A DNA stretch of 5,418 nt, from contig JASLES010000442.1 of NCBI GenBank assembly GCA_030151005.1, positions 1 through 5,418 on the forward strand, read 5' to 3'. Of the stretch, positions 1-4,773 are shown in pieces (position 1 is the stretch's first letter; the number at the start of each line of letters is the position of its first letter). The notes below the pieces were generated by a model. It saw only the letters and a program-made list of their open reading frames with translations. It searched no databases and was not told where the DNA came from. The translations under genes were made by a program, and so were the position numbers. The stretch is from Silvimonas sp. Its GTDB lineage: Bacteria > Pseudomonadota > Gammaproteobacteria > Burkholderiales > Chitinibacteraceae.

Positions 1-1
1 C

Positions 2-76
2 AAGGCGAAAGTGTGCTGGGGTCCGGGCAACCAGACCGTTGAATCGGTCCGCGATCTGACCCTGATCGTTGAATAA
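2..76 (+). CDS. 3' end of an unrecognised gene (partial)
   Basis: Only the last 24 codons and a TAA stop (74-76) lie in the window. The frame starting at base 2 is the only plus-strand frame open through this stretch; the other two hit stops at about 40 and 57. The tail contains VCWGPGNQTVESVRDLTLI and shows no domain I recognise. A strong hairpin terminator begins 23 bases after the stop, which supports a real gene end here. The gene is convergent with def, so no operon link can be inferred. The function is unknown, and the call rests only on the open frame and its position before the terminator. Confidence 0.55.
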   Translation, partial: KAKVCWGPGNQTVESVRDLTLIVE

Positions 77-99
77 GCCCTCAAGGCAACCCAGAACAC

Positions 100-126
100 A
101 AAAAGCCCCGCAATGCGGGGCTTTTT
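100..126. terminator. Bidirectional rho-independent terminator
   Basis: A 12-bp perfect stem (100-111 with 115-126) has a GC core, GCCCCGC/GCGGGGC, and a 3-nt AAT loop. It is flanked by A5 on the left and T5CTTT on the right, so it gives a U-tract in both directions. It lies between the convergent upstream gene (stop at 76) and def (stop at 164 on the minus strand) and can serve both. Confidence 0.93.
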
Positions 127-163
127 CTTTGTGCGCCAACCCTGGCGCCGGCAAAGCAGAAGC

Positions 164-700
164 TTAGTCGTCCGGGGCGTCGGTCAGATCGGGGAACAGC
201 ACTTCCAGAAAACCAAAGCGCGTCATGTCGCGGATACGCTGCGGGTAAAGAATGCCCCACAGGTGGTCGCACTCGTGCTGCACCACGCGCGCATGAAAAC
301 CTTCTGCCACGCGGTCAATGGGCTGGCCGTGCTGGTCAAAGCCTTGATAACGGATTTTGGTATAACGCGGCACCTCGCCGCGCAGGCCCGGCACAGACAG
401 GCAGCCTTCCCAGCCGGCTTCTTCTTCATCCGTCAGCGGCGTGATCACCGGGTTGATCAGAATGGTCTGCGGCACCGGGCTTGCATCCGGATAACGCGGA
501 CTGGATTCAAAACCAAAGATCACCACTTGCAGGTTCACACCAATCTGCGGCGCTGCAATGCCAACGCCGTTGTAGGCATGCATGGTGTCGAACAGGTCTT
601 CAATCAGCGCTTTGAGCTCTGGCGTGTCAAACGCGGTCAACGGCGCCGATTTTTCCTGCAGGCTCGGCGTGCCCATTTTCAATACCGTTCGTACGGTCAT
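164..700 (-). CDS. def: Peptide deformylase
   Basis: This metalloenzyme removes the formyl group from the N-terminal formyl-methionine of nascent proteins at the ribosome. All three family motifs are visible in the 178-residue product: GVGIAAPQ at 45-52, EGCLS at 98-102 with metal-ligand Cys100, and QHECDHLWG at 141-149 with metal ligands His142 and His146 and catalytic Glu143. The frame stays open to 811, but the start at 700 is preferred because its first residues (MTVRTVLKMG) match the usual deformylase N-terminus; the added 37 residues of the long version look non-coding. The Shine-Dalgarno is weak (AGGG about 10 bases upstream). The gene is not next to fmt, and its LWGILYP ending differs from the E. 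coli Def LVGKLF form, so it may be a second, stand-alone paralogue. It is divergent from the HugZ-like gene. Confidence 0.96.
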   Translation of the reverse strand: MTVRTVLKMGTPSLQEKSAPLTAFDTPELKALIEDLFDTMHAYNGVGIAAPQIGVNLQVVIFGFESSPRYPDASPVPQTILINPVITPLTDEEEAGWEGCLSVPGLRGEVPRYTKIRYQGFDQHGQPIDRVAEGFHARVVQHECDHLWGILYPQRIRDMTRFGFLEVLFPDLTDAPDD

Positions 701-744
701 AAGCTGGCCCTGGTGCTGGCCTTGCGGCCGGATCATCGTTGAAC

Positions 745-772
745 AAGTCAGCGCGTGCCTCTGCGCTACAAT
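745..772 (+). promoter_or_regulatory. Candidate promoter for the HugZ-like gene
   Basis: TACAAT at 767-772 matches five of six bases of the -10 consensus. The best -35 at a 16-bp spacing is AAGTCA (745-750), only three of six. The predicted transcript would start near 779 and leave a leader of about 25 bases before the ATG at 804. The weak -35 makes this tentative. I found no convincing minus-strand promoter for def in the same divergent interval. Confidence 0.4.
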
Positions 773-803
773 CGACATATTCCCAAAACAATAGCCGAAT
801 GTC

Positions 804-1460
804 ATGCCCATCCACTATGCCGGTCAATGGGTCCATCCTGCCCAAGCGCTCACCCGCCGCTGCCGGGAAGGTGTTCTGGCCACGCAATCCGTGCAATGGC
901 CGGGCGTGCCCTATGCTTCTTACTTGCCCTATGTGTGTGACGAGACAGGCTGCCCGCTCTTTGTGATCAGCACATTGGCCGAGCACACGCAGAACCTGCA
1001 GGCCAATGCGCAATGCAGTTTTGTGGTGTTTGACAGCAGCGATGCTGCGGCTGCGGCCGAGCGGGTCACGCTGATCGGCACAGCTGCGCCGGTCGACCCT
1101 TCGGCCTTGCTTGCCGCCCGGCTGGCACGGTATCAGCCCCAGACGGCGCAGTTTCTGGCGCTGGGTGATTTTTCTGTATGGCGTCTCAAGGTCACGGCTT
1201 TGCGTTACATTGCGGGGTTCGGCCGCATGGGTTACAGCGACGCGGCGCAATGGCAAGAAACACCTTGCGTCTCCCTGGAACAAGAAGCCCTCTGGCTGGA
1301 TCAGATCAAGACATCCAGTGATCAGCGCCTCATCGGTATTGATTTTGATGGCGTGGATGTCTACCGGAATGGCAAGCTCATCCGTTATGGCTTGCTGACG
1401 CGGCCTTTGGATACCGATGCGCTTTACGCCACGATCACAAGGCAACTGGACACACAGTAA
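804..1460 (+). CDS. HugZ-family FMN-binding split-barrel protein
   Basis: The 218-residue product has the pyridoxamine-phosphate-oxidase-like split-barrel signature of HugZ-type haem-utilisation proteins. This comprises GVLAT (23-27), PGVPYASYLPYV (33-44), PLFVISTLAEHTQNL (51-65), CSFVVFD (71-77), then RYQPQTAQFLALGDFSVWRL (109-128) and ALRYIAGFGRMGY (132-144). Relatives bind flavin or haem and some degrade haem; the substrate here cannot be read from sequence. The C-terminal region (about 145-218) keeps LIGIDFDGVDV, like the end of the DUF2470 domain, but lacks its usual HMNxDH segment, so that domain looks shortened. There is no clear Shine-Dalgarno before the ATG, which is the first in-frame start with family-like sequence. 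It ends in tandem TAA TAA stops. It lies 79 bases before rstA and could be partly co-transcribed with it. Confidence 0.88.
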   Translation: MPIHYAGQWVHPAQALTRRCREGVLATQSVQWPGVPYASYLPYVCDETGCPLFVISTLAEHTQNLQANAQCSFVVFDSSDAAAAAERVTLIGTAAPVDPSALLAARLARYQPQTAQFLALGDFSVWRLKVTALRYIAGFGRMGYSDAAQWQETPCVSLEQEALWLDQIKTSSDQRLIGIDFDGVDVYRNGKLIRYGLLTRPLDTDALYATITRQLDTQ

Positions 1461-1465
1461 TAAGT

Positions 1466-1487
1466 GCAGCGGCGACCCGCGCCCTGC
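1466..1487 (+). other. GC-rich hairpin between the HugZ-like gene and rstA
   Basis: GCAG-c-GGCG (1466-1474) pairs with CGCC-CTGC (1480-1487), giving eight base pairs with one bulged C and a 5-nt loop. No T-tract follows, so it is not a canonical terminator. The rest of the 79-bp gap holds an AT-richer patch with tandem TAGA (1501-1508) that may belong to an rstA promoter, but no -35 is convincing and no RstA-box-like sequence is present. Confidence 0.35.
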
Positions 1488-1539
1488 CCGAAACGCACCT
1501 TAGATAGATAAACCGGAAAAGTAGCTGCGGAGTTAAGCA

Positions 1540-2262
1540 ATGACCCAACGCATTCTGTTCGTTGAGGACGACCTGGAACTGGCCGATCTGATTGGCGGTT
1601 TCCTGAAGAGCTTCGAATTTGAAGTTGAGCATCAGGCAGACGGTAACAACGTCATTGAAAACGTGCGCGCCAATCCACCTGCACTGGTCTTGCTGGATCT
1701 GATGCTGCCCGGCAAGGATGGCATGACCATCTGCCGCGAACTCAGAGAGTTCTATACCGGCCCGATCGTGATCCTGACCTCGCTCAACAGCGATATGAAC
1801 CAGATTCTGGGTTTCGAGATTGGCGCCAGTGACTATGTCGTCAAAACCACGCCCCCTTCTGTGCTGGTCGCCCGGATCAAAGCCCATCTGCGCCAGTCCA
1901 CCGGCTCGGTCACGCCGACCATCAGTGCAGCCAAAGATCAGCGCACCACCACCAATTTCGGTCACCTTGTGATCGACAGCCGTAACCGCACCGCCACCTA
2001 TCGCAACGAACCATTGCACTTGTCGACCGGTGACTTTGACCTGTTGTGGGAACTGGCCAGCCACGCCGGCGAGATTCTCTCGCGCGATCACCTGCTCAAG
2101 CGCCTGCGCGGGATTGAATACGACGGGCTGGATCGCAGTGTCGACGTGGCCATTAGCCGCCTGCGCAAGAAACTGGCAGATGATCCGATCGAGCCCCGCA
2201 AGATCAAGACCATTCGCCACAAGGGTTATTTGTTCGCCACGGATATCTGGTGGCAAGAATGA
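1540..2262 (+). CDS. rstA: RstA-type response regulator (OmpR family)
   Basis: This cytoplasmic two-component transcription factor has 240 residues, the usual OmpR-class size. The receiver domain (about 3-119) has the acidic pair Asp10/Asp11, phospho-acceptor Asp53 in LLDLMLPGKDGM, Thr80 and Lys102. The segments LPGKDGMTICR, GPIVILTSLNSDMN and KTTPPSVLVARIKAHLRQ are nearly identical to what I recall of E. coli RstA. The winged-helix DNA-binding domain (about 140-238) includes LSTGDFDLLWELASHAG and YDGLDRSVDVAISRLRKKL, also RstA hallmarks, and ends with the GYLF wing. A GGAG Shine-Dalgarno (1529-1532), seven bases from the ATG, fixes the start. The partner kinase lies downstream on the same strand. 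A likely target site is the RstA-box-like sequence at 3871-3884. The assignment as RstA rather than another OmpR-class regulator rests on these extended identities. Confidence 0.93.
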   Translation: MTQRILFVEDDLELADLIGGFLKSFEFEVEHQADGNNVIENVRANPPALVLLDLMLPGKDGMTICRELREFYTGPIVILTSLNSDMNQILGFEIGASDYVVKTTPPSVLVARIKAHLRQSTGSVTPTISAAKDQRTTTNFGHLVIDSRNRTATYRNEPLHLSTGDFDLLWELASHAGEILSRDHLLKRLRGIEYDGLDRSVDVAISRLRKKLADDPIEPRKIKTIRHKGYLFATDIWWQE

Positions 2263-2263
2263 T

Positions 2264-2347
2264 GCGTGAGGTATGAGGGGAGCAACCGGCCCCTGCGACA
2301 AGCACGTTGTCGCCACCTCACCCCGCTCACCTCACGCCTCACACACC
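2264..2347 (+). repeat. Structured heptamer-repeat element between rstA and rstB
   Basis: Directly after the rstA stop, GCGTGAGGT (2264-2272) is perfectly complementary to ACCTCACGC (2329-2337). The stem can continue through GAG/CTC and GGG/CCC with small bulges. Inside lies a second perfect hairpin, GCGACAA (2295-2301) with TTGTCGC (2307-2313) and a 5-nt loop. The right arm is a run of heptamers, ACCTCAC-CCCGCTC-ACCTCAC-GCCTCAC (2315-2342), and the left arm carries the complementary TGAG heptamers. It looks like an intergenic palindromic repeat rather than protein-coding sequence. It may protect or uncouple the two halves of the rstAB transcript. Membership in a dispersed family cannot be judged from one copy. 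Confidence 0.6.
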
Positions 2348-2440
2348 ATGCGCAAGCCATCCCGAATCATTCGCACGCTTTACCGCCGCGCCGCGGTATT
2401 CGTGCGGCGCTCTCGCCGCTCGTTGCCGGCGGGCTTTGCC

Positions 2441-3742
2441 ATGCGCCAGTTGTTCCTGCGCTTTTACCTGACCGTCGTCGTGTGCTTTCTGGCTTCCGCA
2501 CTCATTATTGGCGGCCTGTACAAGCACATGATCGAGCGCATCAACCAGCATTACCTCACCGACATCTTCCAGACCACCATCAGCATTGTGGAAGATGAAC
2601 TGGGTGATCTGCCGCAATCCATCTGGCACTCTGAAATCAGCCGTATGCGGGGCAAGCTGCCCGTGCCGGTCGAGATCGAACAGCTGGATGCCTACACCCT
2701 GAGCACGCCCAATCGCAAAGCGCTGGCCGATGGCGACATCATCTTGCTGGAAGATGAAGACATCTATCTGCACCGTATTCCAGACACCCAGTTGATTGTG
2801 GTTCTGGGGCCCGTGCCGTACCTGAACCGGCTGGACAATATTTCCTGGCCGGACATTCTGGGTCTGCTGCTGATGTGCGCCGCGTTGGGCATCCCGACCT
2901 GGTTGTGGATGCGCCCGTTCTACCACGACCTGCGCAGCATGATCCGGCAAAGCCGGGCGATGGGTAGTGGCGATTTCAAGGTGCGGGCCGAACTCTCGGA
3001 GAACTCGCCACTCTCTTCGCTGGGTTCCACCTTCAACCGCATGGCGCATGATGTGGAAGAACTCACCGCCAGCCGCCAGCAGATGATCGACGCCATTTCA
3101 CACGATCTACGCACGCCACTGGCGCGCATGCGCTACCGGCTGGAAGCACTGAAAGCCGGCGCGCCCGCCGAGGCCCAGACCGCCGGCATGGAGCGTGATC
3201 TGGAACAGATCGACCAGCTGGTCGAAGAGTGGCTAACCCTGCGCAAGCTGGAACGCTCACAAATGCAACTGGAAATCCAGCCACTGGAAATCCTGCCGTG
3301 GCTGGAGCGGCAACTGTCTGAACTGTCGGTCGGCGGCAATATCATCCCGCTGGAAAATACCACGGGCCTGCGTGCGCCGCTGGTCTCAGCCGATAGCTAT
3401 TATTTGTCCCGCGTGCTCTCCAACCTGATCAGCAACGCCAAGCGTTATGGCGGCGGCAAAATCCAGGTGGTGCTGTCCTGGTCTGACGGCGTGGCCCGGC
3501 TGATGGTGGACGACAACGGCCCGGGGATTCCGGAATCCGAGCGTGAACGGCTGCTACAACCGTTTGAGCGCCTGGAAAGCAGCCGCAACCGCAATACCGG
3601 TGGTTATGGTCTGGGTCTGGCGATCGTGGCCATGGTCATGCGAGGGCACGGCGGCAATTTGCGCATAGAAACCTCACCGATGGGCGGCGCGCGCGCTTTA
3701 TTGTTCTGGCCAACCACATTGAAAGACGCCAACCGTCTGTAA
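2441..3742 (+). CDS. rstB: RstB-type sensor histidine kinase
   Basis: This inner-membrane kinase is the partner of RstA. From the ATG at 2441 the product is 433 residues, the length I recall for E. coli RstB, and its start (MRQLFLRFYLTVVVCFL) matches the RstB N-terminus. Domains in order: membrane segment about 8-27; periplasmic sensor about 28-135 with the RstB-like GPVPYL at its end; membrane segment about 138-157; HAMP about 158-212; phospho-acceptor His221 in ISHDLRTPLARMRYRLE; ATPase with Asn332 of the N box, DDNGPGIP at 357-364, FERLE and GGYGLGLA at 387-394. All catalytic motifs are intact. The frame stays open upstream to ATGs at 2348 and 2273, which would add a basic Arg-rich leader; the 2273 start lies inside the palindromic element with GAGG only one base away. 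The preferred start has only a weak GGCGGG, so the exact N-terminus is uncertain. Confidence 0.92.
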   Translation: MRQLFLRFYLTVVVCFLASALIIGGLYKHMIERINQHYLTDIFQTTISIVEDELGDLPQSIWHSEISRMRGKLPVPVEIEQLDAYTLSTPNRKALADGDIILLEDEDIYLHRIPDTQLIVVLGPVPYLNRLDNISWPDILGLLLMCAALGIPTWLWMRPFYHDLRSMIRQSRAMGSGDFKVRAELSENSPLSSLGSTFNRMAHDVEELTASRQQMIDAISHDLRTPLARMRYRLEALKAGAPAEAQTAGMERDLEQIDQLVEEWLTLRKLERSQMQLEIQPLEILPWLERQLSELSVGGNIIPLENTTGLRAPLVSADSYYLSRVLSNLISNAKRYGGGKIQVVLSWSDGVARLMVDDNGPGIPESERERLLQPFERLESSRNRNTGGYGLGLAIVAMVMRGHGGNLRIETSPMGGARALLFWPTTLKDANRL

Positions 3743-3794
3743 ATACCAGATCGCGGGCCCGCTGCGACGTGTAGTGGGTCTGCCCTTGTATTTA
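3740..3794 (+). other. Long imperfect hairpin at the end of rstB
   Basis: TAAATAC (3740-3746, overlapping the rstB stop) pairs perfectly with GTATTTA (3788-3794). Inside, 3753-3763 pairs with 3773-3783 over eleven positions, three of them G-U, around a 9-nt loop. An A/G-rich stretch rather than a T-tract follows, so it is not a classic intrinsic terminator. It could cap the 3' end of the rstAB transcript or mark a factor-dependent end. Confidence 0.4.
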
Positions 3795-3798
3795 AAGG

Positions 3799-3830
3799 AA
3801 AAACTGCCCATCAGCATGCCCTGATGCAGT
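3799..3830 (-). terminator. Terminator-like hairpin reading on the minus strand
   Basis: ACTGC-cc-ATCAG (3803-3814) pairs with CTGAT-GCAGT (3821-3830), giving ten base pairs with a 2-nt bulge and a 6-nt loop. On the minus strand the stem is followed by a short U-tract from A3799-A3803. On the plus strand no T-tract follows. No minus-strand gene is recognised that would need it, so it may instead be a 3'-end stabiliser of rstB or chance. Confidence 0.3.
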
Positions 3831-3870
3831 GCGGTAAATAACAAAAAGAGCGATTAATGCACCACCGAAG

Positions 3871-3884
3871 TACATTCAGTTACA
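3871..3884 (+). promoter_or_regulatory. RstA-box-like operator upstream of the Asr-like gene
   Basis: TACATTCAGTTACA matches the E. coli RstA box as I recall it (TACATNTNGTTACA) at 11 of 12 defined positions; only the T at position 7 is C. It contains two TACA half sites exactly 10 bp apart, the tandem spacing expected for an OmpR-family dimer. It ends 19 bp before the predicted -35 and is centred about 62 bp before the predicted transcript start, a position suited to activation. The rstA gene lies immediately upstream in the same window. Confidence 0.75.
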
Positions 3885-3903
3885 ACACGCAACCATCCCC
3901 GCA

Positions 3904-3932
3904 CTGACCTCTTTCAGGCAATTCCTAATAAT
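3904..3932 (+). promoter_or_regulatory. Predicted sigma-70 promoter of the Asr-like gene
   Basis: CTGACC (3904-3909; four of six -35 bases) and AATAAT (3927-3932; five of six -10 bases) are separated by exactly 17 bp. Transcription would start near 3939 and leave a leader of about 50 bases. The imperfect -35 fits a promoter that needs an activator, in line with the RstA-box-like site upstream. Confidence 0.6.
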
Positions 3933-3940
3933 CCACTCCA

Positions 3941-3957
3941 ACACGACAAGAACGTGT
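3941..3957 (+). other. Small stem-loop at the 5' end of the Asr-like mRNA
   Basis: ACACG (3941-3945) pairs with CGTGT (3953-3957) around a 7-nt loop, almost at the predicted 5' end of the transcript. Such 5' stems can slow decay of abundant envelope-protein mRNAs, but with five base pairs this is suggestive only. Confidence 0.3.
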
Positions 3958-3989
3958 CCCGCATCTCTTAAAAACGTTGGAGAATTACC

Positions 3990-4631
3990 ATGAACAAGTT
4001 GGTCGCTACGCTCGTTGCAGCGATGTTCGCCGGCGCCGCCGCTTTCGGCGTTGCTGCTGACGCCCCTGCTTCCACCGTGAAATCGGTGAAGGTTGAGAAG
4101 CACGCTCACAAGAAGGCTTCTGCCGCTTCCGCAGCGCAGAAGGCTCAAGCGAAGAAGCACAAGGCTTCCGCTGCTTCCACCGCACAAAAAGCACAAGCCA
4201 AGAAGCACAAGGCATCCGCCGCTTCTGCAGCTCAAAAGGCCCAAGCCAAGAAAGTGAAGGCTTCCGCCGCTTCCGCAGCACAAAAGGCTCAAGCCAAGAA
4301 GGCTAAGGCTTCCGCTGCTTCCGCCGCTTCCGCAGCTCAAAAGGCCCAAGCCAAGAAAGTGAAGGCTTCCGCTGCTTCCGCTGCACAAAAGGCTCAAGCC
4401 AAGAAGGCTAAGGCTTCTGCTGCTTCTGCTGCACAAAAGGCTCAAGCCAAGAAGCACAAGGCTTCCGCTGCTTCTGCTGCTCAGAAGGCTCAAGCCAAGA
4501 AGGCTAAGGCTTCTGCTGCTTCCGCTGCTCAAAAGGCTCAAGCCAAGAAGCACAAGGCATCCGCTGCCTCTGCTGCTCAAAAGGCTCAGTCCAAGAAGCA
4601 CAAGAAGGCATCCGCTGCTTCTGCTGCCTAA
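3990..4631 (+). CDS. asr: Asr-like acid-shock repeat protein, secreted
   Basis: The 213-residue product begins with a Sec signal peptide: Lys3, a hydrophobic stretch at about 4-22, and a small-residue cleavage site near GVAA/DAP (after residue 22 or 23). The mature part is made of Lys, Ala, Ser, Gln and His, with no Cys or aromatic residues, so it should be disordered and very basic in the periplasm. From residue 42 it consists of ten 16-residue units of the form KASAASAAQKAQAKKx, where x is H, V or A, plus a partial last unit. The core AQKAQAKKH closely resembles the APAQKAQAAKKH repeat of E. coli Asr, an RstA-activated periplasmic protein needed for acid survival and thought to buffer or shield envelope proteins. 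A GGAG (3979-3982), seven bases from the ATG, sets the start. Promoter, RstA-box-like site and terminator all point to a single-gene transcript. It could instead be another Lys/Ala repeat protein, but a signal peptide, rstAB and a YdgD-like neighbour favour Asr. Confidence 0.8.
   Translation: MNKLVATLVAAMFAGAAAFGVAADAPASTVKSVKVEKHAHKKASAASAAQKAQAKKHKASAASTAQKAQAKKHKASAASAAQKAQAKKVKASAASAAQKAQAKKAKASAASAASAAQKAQAKKVKASAASAAQKAQAKKAKASAASAAQKAQAKKHKASAASAAQKAQAKKAKASAASAAQKAQAKKHKASAASAAQKAQSKKHKKASAASAA
4113..4628 (+). repeat. 48-bp tandem repeat array encoding 16-residue units
   Basis: Ten in-frame units cover residues 42-204, followed by a truncated eleventh (KASAASAA at the C-terminus). 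The variable last residue runs H, H, V, A, V, A, H, A, H, H. Unit 5 (residues 106-124) carries an extra three residues from a 9-bp duplication of a GCTTCCGC-type segment. Unit 2 has Ala to Thr and unit 10 has Ala to Ser. Units differ at many synonymous sites (GCT/GCC/GCA, TCC/TCT), so the array is not a fresh expansion, and the protein repeat is held more tightly than the DNA. Confidence 0.95.
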
Positions 4632-4653
4632 GCAACAGACAGTTAGCATTGCC

Positions 4654-4689
4654 AACAAAAACGGGGACTTCGGTCCCCGTTTTTGTTTT
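4654..4689 (+). terminator. Rho-independent terminator of the Asr-like gene
   Basis: A perfect 15-bp stem (4654-4668 with 4673-4687) has the core ACGGGGAC/GTCCCCGT and a TTCG loop closed by C-G, the exceptionally stable cUUCGg tetraloop. It is followed by a T-rich run. It starts 22 bases after the TAA and should largely insulate the downstream protease gene. Confidence 0.96.
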
Positions 4690-4696
4690 ATCGTGT

Positions 4697-4716
4697 CACC
4701 ATTTACCGCAATGGTG
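4697..4716 (+). other. Inverted repeat upstream of the protease gene
   Basis: CACCATT (4697-4703) and AATGGTG (4710-4716) form a perfect 7-bp inverted repeat around a 6-nt spacer, between the terminator and the protease start. It could be an operator or an RNA hairpin. No clear -35/-10 pair was found in this 84-bp interval, so how the protease gene is transcribed is unclear. Confidence 0.35.
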
Positions 4717-4773
4717 GGAACATTGCTTCCATCCTTGCGTCCATGCCTGTCCTGACTTTTGCCCATACTGCAC

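Noticed and set aside
113..742. Plus-strand open frame (209 codons) across def
   Set aside because: It begins inside the terminator and is antisense to all three deformylase motifs.
627..1445. Minus-strand open frame (272 codons) antisense to the HugZ-like gene
   Set aside because: It shows no recognisable motifs, overlaps the 5' part of def, and is explained by the strong coding signal on the plus strand.
1501..1510. Tandem TAGA as a -10 element for rstA
   Set aside because: No acceptable -35 lies at 15-19 bp, so it was not called as a promoter.
1435..2316. Minus-strand open frame (293 codons) antisense to rstA
   Set aside because: It mirrors a gene with full receiver and winged-helix motifs, is low in family-like sequence, and arises from GC-biased codon use on the other strand.
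2273..2347. rstB start at 2273
   Set aside because: The GAGG is only one base from the ATG, the codons fall in the palindromic element, and the leader has no RstB-like sequence.
4113..4628. Repeat array considered as a CRISPR or a histone H1-like or PhaF-like DNA-binding tail
   Set aside because: The repeats are contiguous and in frame with no spacers, so it is not a CRISPR. The signal peptide and the Asr-type AQKAQAKKH core argue against a cytoplasmic DNA-binding tail.
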